DNA of 42,666 nucleotides from JAWXVE01 sp044425575 (lineage in GTDB: Bacteria > Bacillota > Clostridia > Lachnospirales > Lachnospiraceae). The stretch lies in assembly GCA_044425575.1 (NCBI GenBank), contig JAWXVE010000011.1, positions 1 through 42,666 of the forward strand, read 5' to 3'. The notes under the pieces were generated by a model. That model had not been told where the DNA came from. It searched no databases and saw only the letters and a list, made by a program, of their open reading frames with translations. The stretch's first letter is position 1; each line of letters begins with the position of its first letter. Below are positions 25,046 to 33,939 of this stretch, in pieces. The position numbers were made by a program, and so were the translations under genes.

Positions 25046-25705
25046 ATGGGACAAAAAGTTAATCCTCATGGCTTAAGAGTCGGTGTTATTAAAGATTGGG
25101 ATTCTAAATGGTATGCAGAAGCTGATTTTGCTGATTTCTTAGTAGAAGATTATAATATCAGAAAATTTTTGAAGAAAAAATTATACAACGCAGGTGTTTC
25201 TAAGATTGAAATTGAAAGAGCGTCTGATCGCATTAAAGTTATTATCTTTACTGCTAAACCAGGTGTTATTATTGGTAAAGGTGGAGCTGAAATTGAAGTT
25301 ACCAAAAAACAAATTACAAAATTTACAGACAAAAAAGTACTTGTAGATATTAAGGAAATTAAACGACCTGATCGTGATGCTCAATTAGTTGCTGAAAATA
25401 TTGCACTTCAACTTGAAAATCGTGTATCCTTTAGACGTGCAATGAAGTCAACTATGAACAGAACAATGAAGTCTGGTGCCCTTGGTATCAAAACAGCTGT
25501 TTCTGGACGTTTAGGTGGAGCTGATATGGCTCGTACAGAGTTCTATTCAGAAGGAACAATTCCACTTCAAACATTAAGAGCTGACATTGATTATGGATTT
25601 GCAGAAGCTGACACTACTTATGGTAAGGTTGGAGTAAAGGTGTGGATCTACAAAGGTGAAGTACTTCCTACAAAGGGAAATGTAAAGGAAGGGAGCGATA
25701 AATAA
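25046..25705 (+). CDS. rpsC: 30S ribosomal protein S3
   Basis: Starting at MGQKVNPHGLRVG (AGGAGG 6-7 bases upstream), the 219-residue product has the KH type II motif VIIGKGGAEIE, which binds RNA, and the C-terminal IDYGFAEADTTYGKVGVKVW. S3 forms part of the mRNA entry helicase site. Its stop codon overlaps the rplP start by one base. Confidence 0.98.
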   Translation: MGQKVNPHGLRVGVIKDWDSKWYAEADFADFLVEDYNIRKFLKKKLYNAGVSKIEIERASDRIKVIIFTAKPGVIIGKGGAEIEVTKKQITKFTDKKVLVDIKEIKRPDRDAQLVAENIALQLENRVSFRRAMKSTMNRTMKSGALGIKTAVSGRLGGADMARTEFYSEGTIPLQTLRADIDYGFAEADTTYGKVGVKVWIYKGEVLPTKGNVKEGSDK

Positions 25706-26145
25706 TGTTAATGCCAAAAAGAGTAAAACGTCGTAAACAATTCCGTGGATCTATGGCGGGTAAGGCGTTAAGAGGAAATACAATTTCTTACGGTGAATAC
25801 GGTATTGTGGCTATGGAGCCATGCTGGATTCGTTCAAATCAAATTGAATCTGCACGTATCGCTATGACACGTCATATTAAACGTGGTGGTAAGGTTTGGA
25901 TTAAAATCTTCCCTGATAAACCAGTAACTACAAAACCAGCTGAAACACGTATGGGTTCCGGTAAAGGAACATTAGAATACTGGGTTGCAGTTGTGAAGCC
26001 AGGACGCGTAATGTTTGAAATCTCAGGAGTGGCAGAAGAAACTGCTAGAGAAGCACTACGTCTTGCGACACACAAGCTTCCATGTAAGTGTAAAGTTGTT
26101 TCAAAGGCAGATTTGGAAGGCGGTGCATCAAATGAAAACGAATAA
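25705..26145 (+). CDS. rplP: 50S ribosomal protein L16
   Basis: The 146-residue product begins MLMPKRVKRRKQFRG and carries WIKIFPDKPVTTKPAETRMG and GKGTLEYWVAVVKPGR, diagnostic of L16, which contacts A-site tRNA in the 50S subunit. The start overlaps the rpsC stop (TAATG), with GGGAG 9 bases upstream. The last 14 bases overlap rpmC. Confidence 0.97.
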   Translation: MLMPKRVKRRKQFRGSMAGKALRGNTISYGEYGIVAMEPCWIRSNQIESARIAMTRHIKRGGKVWIKIFPDKPVTTKPAETRMGSGKGTLEYWVAVVKPGRVMFEISGVAEETAREALRLATHKLPCKCKVVSKADLEGGASNENE

Positions 26146-26335
26146 GTATGTAGAAGATTTGAAAGCAAAATCAGCTGCAGAATTAGCCAATGAGTTAGTT
26201 GCAGCCAAAAAAGAACTTTTCAATTTGAGATTCCAAAATGCAACGAATCAATTAGATAATACTAGCAGAATTAAAGAAGTTAGAAAAAATATTGCAAGAA
26301 TTCAAACAGTAATCACAAGTAACGCAAAACAATAA
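26132..26335 (+). CDS. rpmC: 50S ribosomal protein L29
   Basis: The start at 26132 (MKTNKYVEDLK, 67 residues) matches family length and follows GGAAGGCGG by 8 bases inside the end of rplP. The helical hairpin contains ELFNLRFQNATNQLDNT and IARIQTV, the L29 signature. It lies at the tunnel exit beside L23. Confidence 0.95.
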   Translation: MKTNKYVEDLKAKSAAELANELVAAKKELFNLRFQNATNQLDNTSRIKEVRKNIARIQTVITSNAKQ

Positions 26336-26369
26336 TTGATGAGTTGAAATTTTGAAAGGAGAATCAATC

Positions 26370-26624
26370 GTGGAAAGAAATTTAAGAAAAACACGTACTG
26401 GAAAAGTTACCAGTAATAAAATGGATAAAACAATCGTAGTTGCAGTAGAAGACTTCGTAAAACATCCACTTTACAAGAAAATCGTGAAGAGAACTTATAA
26501 ATTAAAAGCACATGATGAAGCAAATGAATGTAGCATTGGCGACACTGTGAAAGTAATGGAAACAAGACCAATCTCAAAAGATAAAAGATGGAGACTTGTG
26601 GAAGTCATTGAAAAAGTAAAATAA
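26370..26624 (+). CDS. rpsQ: 30S ribosomal protein S17
   Basis: I take the GTG at 26370 (MERNLRKTRTGKVTS, 84 residues), since AAAGGAGA ends 8 bases before it; an upstream ATG at 26352 would include that site. The S17 blocks GKVTSNKMDKTIVV, HPLYKKIVKRTYKLKAHDE and GDTVKVMETRPISKDKRWRL are complete. GTG is a less common start in this otherwise ATG-rich operon. Confidence 0.95.
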   Translation: MERNLRKTRTGKVTSNKMDKTIVVAVEDFVKHPLYKKIVKRTYKLKAHDEANECSIGDTVKVMETRPISKDKRWRLVEVIEKVK

Positions 26625-26676
26625 TAGAAATTAATAGTCGCTTAGTAAAAGGACTATTATGGAAGGAGAATTAAGC

Positions 26677-27045
26677 ATGATACAACAAGAAAGCAGACTT
26701 AGAGTTGCTGACAACACCGGTGCAAAAGAATTACTTTGCATTAGAGCGTTAGGTGGTTCTACGAGAAGATATGCGAACATTGGTGATATTATTGTTGCTA
26801 CCGTTAAAGATGCAACACCAGGTGGCGTTGTAAAAAAAGGCGATGTAGTGCGAGCTGTAGTTGTACGTACTGTAAAAGGTGCTCGTCGTAAAGACGGTTC
26901 TTATATTAGATTTGACGAAAATGCTGCTGTCATCATTAAAGAAGACAAAACTCCAAGAGGAACTCGTATTTTTGGACCAGTAGCTAGAGAGCTTCGAGAA
27001 AAGCAATTTATGAAAATTGTTTCCTTGGCTCCAGAAGTATTATAG
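26677..27045 (+). CDS. rplN: 50S ribosomal protein L14
   Basis: The start at MIQQESRLRVADNTGAK (AAGGAG 8 bases upstream) gives the standard 122 residues; an in-frame ATG at 26659 lies before the ribosome binding site. KGDVVRAVVVRT and RFDENAAVIIKEDKTPRGTR are conserved L14 segments. L14 lies at the subunit interface and starts the spc part of the cluster. Confidence 0.98.
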   Translation: MIQQESRLRVADNTGAKELLCIRALGGSTRRYANIGDIIVATVKDATPGGVVKKGDVVRAVVVRTVKGARRKDGSYIRFDENAAVIIKEDKTPRGTRIFGPVARELREKQFMKIVSLAPEVL

Positions 27046-27057
27046 GGAGGTACCAGT

Positions 27058-27396
27058 ATGTCGACAATGAAAATTAAACAAGGTGATACTGTTATGGTAA
27101 TCGCTGGTAAAGACAACAAAAAAGAAGGAAAAGTTCTTTCTGTAGATATGAAGAATGGCAAAGTGTTAGTAGAAGGTGTAAACGTAATTAAGAAACACAC
27201 AAAACCATCAGCTGCCAATCAAGTAGGCGGAATTATTGAGAAAGAGGCTCCAATTGCTCTTTCCAACGTAATGTACGTTCACAACGGTAAGCCAACTAGA
27301 ATAACATTTCAAGTAGAAGAAGTGACACGTAAAGATGGTAGAGTTAAGAATGTGAAAAAGCGCGTTGCAAAATCTACTGGAGAAGTGATTGATTAA
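27058..27396 (+). CDS. rplX: 50S ribosomal protein L24
   Basis: The 112-residue product starts MSTMKIKQGDTVMVIAGKD, with a KOW motif (GDTVMVIAGKDNKKEGKVL) and GVNVIKKHTKPS. GGGAGG lies 8 bases before the first ATG, which I prefer over the second at codon 4. L24 is an initiator of 50S assembly. The C-terminal part is somewhat longer than in E. coli (104 residues). Confidence 0.97.
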   Translation: MSTMKIKQGDTVMVIAGKDNKKEGKVLSVDMKNGKVLVEGVNVIKKHTKPSAANQVGGIIEKEAPIALSNVMYVHNGKPTRITFQVEEVTRKDGRVKNVKKRVAKSTGEVID

Positions 27397-27416
27397 TAGG
27401 GAAAGGAGGCTATAAC

Positions 27417-27956
27417 ATGGCTAGACTAAAAGAAGTATATAACAACGAAATTGTTGATGCAATGACTAAAAAGTTTGGGTATAGCAATGTCATGATGGTA
27501 CCTAAAATTGACAAAATTGTAATCAATATGGGCGTTGGTGAAGCAAAAGACAATGCGAAAGTATTGGAATATGCAGTGAAAGATTTAGAAACAATTGCTG
27601 GTCAAAAAGCAGTGCTTACAAAAGCAAAGAATTCAATTGCGAATTTTAAACTTAGAGAAGGAATGTCTATTGGTTGTAAGACAACACTTCGAGGCGAAAA
27701 AATGTATGAATTCCTTGACCGCTTAGTTAATTTAGCTTTACCTCGTGTACGTGACTTTAGAGGGGTGAATCCAAATTCATTTGATGGTAGAGGAAATTAT
27801 GCACTAGGTATTAAAGAACAATTAATTTTCCCTGAAATCGAATACGACAAAGTGGATAAAGTAAGAGGTATGGATATCATATTCGTTACAACTGCTAATA
27901 CAGATGAAGAGGCACGTGAATTATTAACATTATTCAACATGCCATTCGCGAAATAA
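27417..27956 (+). CDS. rplE: 50S ribosomal protein L5
   Basis: The 179-residue product shows KIDKIVINMGVGEA, ITVGQ-like AGQKAVLTKAKNSIANFKLR, and RDFRGVNPNSFDGRGNYALG, all standard for L5, which binds 5S rRNA and contacts P-site tRNA. AAAGGAGG precedes the ATG by 7 bases. Confidence 0.98.
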   Translation: MARLKEVYNNEIVDAMTKKFGYSNVMMVPKIDKIVINMGVGEAKDNAKVLEYAVKDLETIAGQKAVLTKAKNSIANFKLREGMSIGCKTTLRGEKMYEFLDRLVNLALPRVRDFRGVNPNSFDGRGNYALGIKEQLIFPEIEYDKVDKVRGMDIIFVTTANTDEEARELLTLFNMPFAK

Positions 27957-27970
27957 GAGGAGGTAAATTC

Positions 27971-28156
27971 ATGGCTAAGACATCAATGAAGGTAAAACAA
28001 CAACGTGCTCAAAAATTCTCAACTAGAGAGTATAATCGTTGCAGAATTTGCGGTCGTCCACATGCTTACTTAAGAAAGTACGGAATTTGTAGAATTTGCT
28101 TCCGTGAATTAGCATATAAAGGACAAATCCCAGGTGTTAGAAAAGCAAGCTGGTAA
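27971..28156 (+). CDS. rpsZ: 30S ribosomal protein S14, zinc-binding type
   Basis: The 61-residue product is the short type Z S14, with two CxxC pairs, CRIC and CRIC (C24, C27, C40, C43), separated by GRPHAYLRKYGI. It ends in GQIPGVRKASW. A zinc-free paralogue (rpsN) may exist elsewhere for zinc starvation but is not in the window. AGAGGAGG precedes the ATG. Confidence 0.97.
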   Translation: MAKTSMKVKQQRAQKFSTREYNRCRICGRPHAYLRKYGICRICFRELAYKGQIPGVRKASW

Positions 28157-28177
28157 GAAAATAAGGAGGCAAACAAA

Positions 28178-28579
28178 ATGACAATGAGCGATCCAATTGC
28201 AGATATGCTTACAAGAATTCGTAATGCAAATACTGCAAAACATGATACAGTTGACGTACCATCATCAAAAATGAAAATTGCTATTGCTAAAATTCTTTTA
28301 GATGAAGGTTACATTAAGAAATATGACGTTATTGAAGAGAATAATTTCAAAACAATTCGCATCGCATTAAAATACGGTGCAGATAAGAATGAAAAGATTA
28401 TTTCTGGTATTAAAAGAATTTCAAAACCAGGTCTTCGTGTATATGTAAACACAGAAGAAATTCCAAGAGTACTTGGTGGGCTTGGAGTTGCCATGATTTC
28501 TACAAATCGTGGTGTAATTACAGACAAGGAAGCTAGAAAGCTTAAAATCGGCGGAGAAGTATTAGCATTTGTTTGGTAA
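28178..28579 (+). CDS. rpsH: 30S ribosomal protein S8
   Basis: The 133-residue product begins MTMSDPIADMLTRIRNA and ends with the block ISTNRGVITDKEARKLKIGG preceding EVLAFVW, typical of S8, which binds helix 21 of 16S rRNA. TAAGGAGG lies 8-9 bases before the first ATG, which I keep over the ATG at codon 3. In E. coli S8 regulates the spc operon; nothing visible here shows its target. Confidence 0.98.
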   Translation: MTMSDPIADMLTRIRNANTAKHDTVDVPSSKMKIAIAKILLDEGYIKKYDVIEENNFKTIRIALKYGADKNEKIISGIKRISKPGLRVYVNTEEIPRVLGGLGVAMISTNRGVITDKEARKLKIGGEVLAFVW

Positions 28580-28635
28580 AATGATTTGAAACTAATTAAC
28601 AAATAGAATGATGGAATTCAATAGGAGGTACGGGC

Positions 28636-29178
28636 ATGTCACGTATAGGAAGAATGCCAATCGCGGTTCTAGCTGGCGTAACAGTTGAAATTGCAGAAAA
28701 TAATAAAGTGACTGTAAAAGGTCCAAAAGGAACACTTGAACGAGTGTTGCCAATGGAGATGGATATTAAATTAGAAGGTGCAGAAGTAATTGTAACAAGA
28801 CCTAATGATTTAAAGAAAATGAAATCTTTACACGGTTTAACCAGAACATTAATTAATAATATGGTAGTTGGTGTAACAGCTGGTTATGAAAAGAAACTTG
28901 AAGTGAATGGTGTTGGTTACAGAGCAGCAAAAGCTGGTAAAGTATTAACATTATCACTTGGTTACTCACATCCAGTGGAAATGACAGATCCTGAAGGCGT
29001 GGAAACAGTGCTAGAAGGACAAAACATTATCTTCGTAAGAGGTATTGATAAAGAAAAAGTTGGCCAATTCGCAGCTGAAATCAGAGATAAGAGAAGACCG
29101 GAACCTTATAAGGGTAAAGGTATTAAATATGCTGATGAAGTTATTAGACGTAAAGTTGGTAAGACTGGTAAGAAATAG
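28636..29178 (+). CDS. rplF: 50S ribosomal protein L6
   Basis: The 180-residue product starts MSRIGRMPIAVLAGVTVEI and shows two L6 repeats, with LTLSLGYSHPVEM and the C-terminal RRPEPYKGKGIKYADEVIRR signature. It lies near the sarcin-ricin loop. AGGAGG precedes the ATG by about 7 bases. Confidence 0.98.
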   Translation: MSRIGRMPIAVLAGVTVEIAENNKVTVKGPKGTLERVLPMEMDIKLEGAEVIVTRPNDLKKMKSLHGLTRTLINNMVVGVTAGYEKKLEVNGVGYRAAKAGKVLTLSLGYSHPVEMTDPEGVETVLEGQNIIFVRGIDKEKVGQFAAEIRDKRRPEPYKGKGIKYADEVIRRKVGKTGKK

Positions 29179-29195
29179 ATAAGGAGAGTATGAAA

Positions 29196-29564
29196 ATGGT
29201 TAAAAAAGAATCAAGACAAAAAGTTCGTGTTAAAAAACACAAAAAAATCCGTAATCGTTTCAGTGGTACTACTGAAAGACCACGTTTGGCTGTGTTTAGA
29301 AGTAATAATCATATGTATGCTCAAATTATTGACGATACAGTTGGCAAAACATTAGTTTCAGCATCTACGCTTGAAAAAGAAGTAAAAGCTGAACTAGACA
29401 AAACTAACGACGTTGAAGCAGCAGCATATTTAGGCAAGATTATTGCAAAGAAAGCTTTAGACAAAGGCATTGATACAGTAGTTTTTGATAGAGGTGGCTT
29501 TATATATCAAGGCAAAGTGGCAGCATTAGCAGACGCAGCTCGTGAAGCTGGTTTAGTATTCTAG
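29196..29564 (+). CDS. rplR: 50S ribosomal protein L18
   Basis: Of two in-frame ATGs, the second at 29196 (MVKKESRQK, 122 residues) has AAGGAG at 9 bases, while the first at 29190 has only 3. RPRLAVFRSNNHMYAQIIDD and FDRGGFIYQGKVAALADAAR are the L18 signatures for 5S rRNA binding. Confidence 0.96.
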   Translation: MVKKESRQKVRVKKHKKIRNRFSGTTERPRLAVFRSNNHMYAQIIDDTVGKTLVSASTLEKEVKAELDKTNDVEAAAYLGKIIAKKALDKGIDTVVFDRGGFIYQGKVAALADAAREAGLVF

Positions 29565-29582
29565 GAAGGGAGATAAAATCAC

Positions 29583-30092
29583 ATGAAACGCACAATCATT
29601 GATACTAGTTCACTAGAACTTACAGAAAAAGTTGTTTCAATCAAACGTGTAACCAAGGTTGTTAAAGGTGGTCGTAACTTCCGCTTTACTGCTTTAGTAG
29701 TTGTTGGGGATGGCAATGGATATGTAGGAGCTGGTTTAGGAAAAGCAACAGAAATTCCAGAAGCAATCCGTAAAGGAAAAGAAGATGCAGCAAAACATTT
29801 GGTAAAAGTTGCATTAGATGAAAACCATAGTATTACACACGATTATATTGGGAAATTCGGAAGTGCCTCTGTATTATTAAAGAGAGCAGCAGCCGGTACT
29901 GGTGTTATCGCTGGAGGTCCAGCACGTAATGTATGTGAACTTGCAGGAATCAAGAATATCCGTACAAAATCTATGGGATCTAACAACAAACAAAACGTTG
30001 TACTTGCTACAATTGAAGGCTTAAGTCAATTGAAAACTCCAGAAGAAGTGGCTAGAAAACGTGGTAAATCTATCGACGAGATTATGGCTTAA
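29583..30092 (+). CDS. rpsE: 30S ribosomal protein S5
   Basis: The 169-residue product contains the dsRNA-binding-like N-terminal block VVKGGRNFRFTALVVVGDGN followed by GYVGAGLGKATEIPEAI. The loop known for spectinomycin resistance (VKGGR) is intact. S5 acts in decoding accuracy. GGGAG precedes the ATG by about 8-10 bases. Confidence 0.98.
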   Translation: MKRTIIDTSSLELTEKVVSIKRVTKVVKGGRNFRFTALVVVGDGNGYVGAGLGKATEIPEAIRKGKEDAAKHLVKVALDENHSITHDYIGKFGSASVLLKRAAAGTGVIAGGPARNVCELAGIKNIRTKSMGSNNKQNVVLATIEGLSQLKTPEEVARKRGKSIDEIMA

Positions 30093-30108
30093 TAAGGAGG
30101 ATATGAAG

Positions 30109-30294
30109 ATGGCAGATAAAATGTTAAAAATAACCTTAGTGAAGTCTACAATTGGTGCGGTTCCAAAGCACAGAAAAACTGTAGAAGCATTGGGACTTAA
30201 AAAATTACACAAAACAGTTGTGTTGCCAGATAATGCAGCTGTAAGAGGTATGATTCAACAAGTCAATCATTTGGTGAAAGTTGAAAATGCATAG
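30109..30294 (+). CDS. rpmD: 50S ribosomal protein L30
   Basis: The start at 30109 (MADKMLKITLVKS, 61 residues) lies 8 bases after AAGGAGG; an ATG at 30103 is too close to it. The sequence KSTIGAVPKHRKTVEALGLK with VRGMIQQVNHLV is typical of L30. Bacterial L30 length is about 60. Confidence 0.96.
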   Translation: MADKMLKITLVKSTIGAVPKHRKTVEALGLKKLHKTVVLPDNAAVRGMIQQVNHLVKVENA

Positions 30295-30327
30295 CAAAAT
30301 ATGATAAAAAGATAAGGAGGTGTCAAA

Positions 30328-30768
30328 ATGGAATTATCAAATTTACAACCGGCAGTCGGTTCAAAACATAGTGATAATTTTAGAAGAGGTCGTGGACACG
30401 GTTCGGGAAATGGTAAAACAGCTGGTAAAGGACATAAAGGTCAAAAAGCTCGTTCAGGATCACCTAGAGTAGGTTTTGAAGGTGGACAAATGCCATTGTA
30501 CAGACGTATTCCTAAAAGAGGATTTACGAACAGAAACTCAAAGGAAATCATTGGAATTAATCTACAAGCTCTAGAAGTTTTTGAAAATGGAACAGTTGTT
30601 ACAGTTGAAACTTTAATGGAAACGGGGATTGTGAAAAACCCAAGAGATGGTGTTAAAATCCTCGGAAATGGAGAATTAACTAAGAAGCTTACAGTTAAGG
30701 TCAATGCATTTAGTGCAAGTGCAAAAGAAAAAATTGAAGCTCTTGGTGGAACAGCAGAGGTGATCTAA
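30328..30768 (+). CDS. rplO: 50S ribosomal protein L15
   Basis: The 146-residue product begins MELSNLQPAVGSKHSDNFR, with the basic, glycine-rich GRGHGSGNGKTAGKGHKGQK extension that threads into 23S rRNA, then GFEGGQMPLYRRIPKRGF. Its stop overlaps the secY start by one base, coupling ribosome and translocon genes. TAAGGAGG precedes the ATG. Confidence 0.98.
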   Translation: MELSNLQPAVGSKHSDNFRRGRGHGSGNGKTAGKGHKGQKARSGSPRVGFEGGQMPLYRRIPKRGFTNRNSKEIIGINLQALEVFENGTVVTVETLMETGIVKNPRDGVKILGNGELTKKLTVKVNAFSASAKEKIEALGGTAEVI

Positions 30769-32081
30769 TGTTTAAAACTTTAGTGAATGCTTTTAAGATC
30801 AAAGAGATCAGACAAAGATTTTTATTTACATTTGCAATGCTAGTTGTGATTCGTATTGGATCACAACTTCCTGTACCAGGAGTCGATAGAGATTATTTTG
30901 CAAATTGGTTTGCATTGCAGACTGGCGATGCATTTAATTTCTTCGATGCATTCACAGGTGGTTCATTTCTCAACATGTCAATTTTCGCGTTGAATATTAC
31001 ACCATATATTACTTCATCGATTATGATGCAACTTCTTACCATAGCAATTCCTAAATTAGAAGAAATGCAAAAAGATGGAGAAGATGGGCGAAAGAAAATA
31101 GCAGCAATCACACGTTATGTGACAGTTGGATTTGCTTTGTTGCAATCATCTGCAATGGCTATTGGATTTGGCAATCAAGGATTGCTTGATGAATACAACG
31201 CACTTAATGTAATTACAGTAGTTGCAGCCATGACAGCGGGAAGTACATTCCTCATGTGGATCGGTGAACGAATCACTCAATATGGACTTGGAAATGGTAT
31301 TTCAGTTGTGCTTGTTATTAATATTATCTCAAAAATACCAGATGATATTATTGCATTGTATCAACAATTTATCTATGGAAAAGCTATTGCAGTTGGTGTA
31401 CTAGCAGCTGTGATTATTCTTGCAATTATTATTGGAATGATAATATTAGTTATTCTGTTAAATGGAGCGACACGAAAGATTCCAGTACAATATGCAAAGA
31501 AACTACAGGGTAATAAATTCGTTGGGGGTCAGTCATCAAGCATTCCAATGAAGGTTAATACATCTGGGGTGATTCCAATTATCTTTGCATCCTCTATTAT
31601 GCAAACACCAATTGTGATTACTTCTCTATTTAGTATTAGTGCTACAGGCGTTGGTGGTGAAATCTTAAAGGGATTGAATTCTTCTTATTGGTGTAAGCCA
31701 AGTGAACCAATTTATACTATTGGATTACTTGTGTACGTATTGCTTGTTATTGCTTTTGCATACTTCTATACATCGATTACTTTTAATCCAATGGAGATTG
31801 CAAATAATATGAAAAAGCAAGGTGGCTTTATACCAGGTATACGACCAGGCAAACCAACTTCTGATTACTTGGCAAAGGTACTCAATTATATTATTTTTAT
31901 TGGTGCTACAGGACTGATTATTATAGCAGTTATTCCGTTTTTCTTTAATGGAATATTTGGTGCCTCGGTATCTTTTGCAGGTACAAGCTTAATCATTATT
32001 GTAAGTGTTATTTTAGAAACAATTAAGCAAGTAGAAGCTAAAATGTTAGTTCGTAATTATAAAGGCTTCTTAAACGATTAA
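30768..32081 (+). CDS. secY: Protein translocase subunit SecY
   Basis: The 437-residue channel subunit has ten predicted membrane helices. Signatures are RIGSQLPVPGVD, the plug/TM2 region GGSFLNMSIFALNITPYITS, GVIPIIFASSIM and the cytosolic loop IPGIRPGKPTSDYL. It exports proteins with SecE, SecG and SecA. The start overlaps rplO by one base. Transcription may be tuned after it by the hairpin at 32095-32120. Confidence 0.98.
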   Translation: MFKTLVNAFKIKEIRQRFLFTFAMLVVIRIGSQLPVPGVDRDYFANWFALQTGDAFNFFDAFTGGSFLNMSIFALNITPYITSSIMMQLLTIAIPKLEEMQKDGEDGRKKIAAITRYVTVGFALLQSSAMAIGFGNQGLLDEYNALNVITVVAAMTAGSTFLMWIGERITQYGLGNGISVVLVINIISKIPDDIIALYQQFIYGKAIAVGVLAAVIILAIIIGMIILVILLNGATRKIPVQYAKKLQGNKFVGGQSSSIPMKVNTSGVIPIIFASSIMQTPIVITSLFSISATGVGGEILKGLNSSYWCKPSEPIYTIGLLVYVLLVIAFAYFYTSITFNPMEIANNMKKQGGFIPGIRPGKPTSDYLAKVLNYIIFIGATGLIIIAVIPFFFNGIFGASVSFAGTSLIIIVSVILETIKQVEAKMLVRNYKGFLND

Positions 32082-32094
32082 ACATGCAAATTTT

Positions 32095-32120
32095 GGGACA
32101 AGACAATATTGTTTTGTCCC
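32095..32120 (+). promoter_or_regulatory. Strong hairpin between secY and adk
   Basis: GGGACAAGACA (32095-32105) pairs with TGTTTTGTCCC (32110-32120) around a short ATAT loop, with one G-T pair. The tail ATGCCTTGTG is not a T-tract, so it is more likely an RNA processing or stability element, or a partial attenuator, than a full terminator. Confidence 0.5.
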
Positions 32121-32217
32121 ATGCCTTGTGTGAATCATAGTGCATAGTTTTGGTGTTTTCACATATATTGTGCAGTGTGATTGATATAAGTAATGTGAAA
32201 AATAAAGGAGAGTACAG

Positions 32218-32862
32218 ATGAAGATTATTATGTTAGGTGCACCAGGTGCAGGTAAAGGGACTCAAGCTAAGATGATCGCGGATAAATATCATGTTCCGCA
32301 TATTTCAACAGGAGATATCTTTCGCTCCAATATTAAAAATAATACTGAATTAGGTTTAGAAGCAAAGAAATATATGGATTTAGGACAATTAGTTCCAGAT
32401 GAGTTAACAGTTAAGATTCTTTTAGACCGTGTTGCCAAGGCCGATTGTAAAGAGGGCTATGTGCTTGATGGATTTCCACGAACAATTCCTCAAGCAACAG
32501 TATTAGAAGAAGAACTTAAGAAGCTACAAGATGCAATTGATTATGCCATTGATGTAGATGTACCAGATGATAGTATCATTCGTAGAATGTCTGGTAGAAG
32601 AGCATGTGTAGGTTGTGGCTCCACTTATCATGTAGCATATGCGAAAACAAAAGTGGAAAATATTTGTGATCGATGTAACGAACAACTTATCTTGAGAGAT
32701 GATGATAAACCGGAAACAGTGCTGAATCGACTAACAATTTATCATGAACAAACTAAACCCTTAATTGATTTCTATACAGAAAGAGGAATCTTAAGGACGG
32801 TAGATGGGACACTAGATATGAAAGAAGTATTCCAAGCAATTATTCATATCTTAGAATCTTAA
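32218..32862 (+). CDS. adk: Adenylate kinase, zinc-binding lid type
   Basis: The 214-residue enzyme interconverts ATP + AMP and 2 ADP. It has the P-loop GAPGAGKGTQ (8-17), the AMP-site block LDGFPRTIPQA (83-93), and a lid with four cysteines (C130, C133, C150, C153) that should bind zinc, as in many Gram-positive long-form kinases. AAAGGAG precedes the ATG by 8 bases. It lies 136 bases after secY and 20 before map, the usual secY-adk-map order. Confidence 0.98.
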   Translation: MKIIMLGAPGAGKGTQAKMIADKYHVPHISTGDIFRSNIKNNTELGLEAKKYMDLGQLVPDELTVKILLDRVAKADCKEGYVLDGFPRTIPQATVLEEELKKLQDAIDYAIDVDVPDDSIIRRMSGRRACVGCGSTYHVAYAKTKVENICDRCNEQLILRDDDKPETVLNRLTIYHEQTKPLIDFYTERGILRTVDGTLDMKEVFQAIIHILES

Positions 32863-32882
32863 TCCCATAGACAGGAGACAAC

Positions 32883-33638
32883 ATGGCGGTAGGAGTAACA
32901 ATTAAATCTGAACAAGAGATTGAGATTATGCGAGAAGTTGCTAAAATGCTCTCAGCAGTACATACAGAACTTGGAGAAGCAATAAGACCAGGTATTTCTA
33001 CCAAAGAAATTGATATTCTTGGAGAAAAGTTAATCCGCAGTTTCGGAGGTATTCCTAGTTTTCTTCATTACCATGGGTACCCAGCCTCAGTTTGCGTATC
33101 AGTCAATGAGGAAGTGGTGCATGGAATTCCAACAAAGAAGAGAATCTTACAAGAAGGTGATATAGTCAGTTTAGATGCAGGGATTTTATACAAAGGATAT
33201 CACTCAGACGCTGCACGAACCCATCCAGTGGGAGAGATTAGTGATGAGGCAAAAAAACTTATTGCTGCAACAAAGCAGAGCTTTTTCGAAGGAATCAAAA
33301 TGGCGCATGCCGGCAACCGAATCGGTGATATTTCCAATGCCATTGATGCATATATAACGCCTTTTGGATATGGAATTGTTAGAGAATTAGTAGGGCATGG
33401 AATCGGTCAATCACTTCATGAAGAACCCCAGATTCCTAACTTTAGACAAAAACGAAGAGGAATTAAGTTGCAACCAGGTATGACACTGGCCATTGAGCCC
33501 ATGATTAATCTAGGTAGATGTGATGTGGATTGGCTTGAGGATGATTGGACGGTAGTAGCTTCTGATCGAAGCATATCAGCTCATTATGAGAATACAATTC
33601 TCATTACAGAGGGTGAACCAGAGATTCTTACATTATAG
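32883..33638 (+). CDS. map: Type I methionine aminopeptidase
   Basis: The 251-residue enzyme removes the initiator methionine from new proteins. The five metal ligands are D98, D109, H172, E205 and E236, in SLDAG, YHSDAART, VGHGIGQ, AIEPM and YENT. H80 is the substrate-binding histidine. There is no N-terminal zinc-finger extension, so this is the short housekeeping type. CAGGAGA precedes the ATG. It is cotranscribed with adk. Confidence 0.98.
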   Translation: MAVGVTIKSEQEIEIMREVAKMLSAVHTELGEAIRPGISTKEIDILGEKLIRSFGGIPSFLHYHGYPASVCVSVNEEVVHGIPTKKRILQEGDIVSLDAGILYKGYHSDAARTHPVGEISDEAKKLIAATKQSFFEGIKMAHAGNRIGDISNAIDAYITPFGYGIVRELVGHGIGQSLHEEPQIPNFRQKRRGIKLQPGMTLAIEPMINLGRCDVDWLEDDWTVVASDRSISAHYENTILITEGEPEILTL

Positions 33639-33660
33639 AAAGTGTTAAGGAGATAGACAA

Positions 33661-33939
33661 TTGATTGGAATGTTTGTACGTTCTAAGGCAGGACATGACA
33701 AGAATCGTGTATATGTAGTTGTAAGAGAGACGGAGAAAGAAGTGTGGCTAGTTGATGGTAACCTCCGCACATTCCAGTGTCCTAAGAAGAAGAGAAAAAG
33801 GCATATACAAATAATCAAACAATACGTATCAGATGAAATGATAATAAAATTAAAAAGTAACGAAGTAATTAGTAAGGAAGAAATAAAAAGACAAATCAAG
33901 TTATACAATGGAGGTATTGCATGTCAAAAGCAGATGTAA
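33661..33939 (+). CDS. KOW domain RNA-binding protein
   Basis: The product of 92 residues starts at a TTG (MIGMFVRSKAGHDKNRVYVV), with AAGGAG 8 bases before it; the ATG at codon 4 lies too far from that site. The first about 45 residues form a KOW motif like that of L14e/L24-type proteins (GMFVRSKAGHDKNRVYVVV ... VWLVDGNLRTF), followed by a lysine-rich PKKKRKRHIQ segment. This gene is found between map and infA in many Clostridia and is presumed ribosome-associated. It overlaps infA by 19 bases, so translation is likely coupled. Confidence 0.85.
   Translation: MIGMFVRSKAGHDKNRVYVVVRETEKEVWLVDGNLRTFQCPKKKRKRHIQIIKQYVSDEMIIKLKSNEVISKEEIKRQIKLYNGGIACQKQM

Noticed and set aside
32095..32120. Terminator between secY and adk
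   Set aside because: The stem is strong but is followed by ATGCCTTGTG rather than a T-run, and adk and map continue in the same direction.
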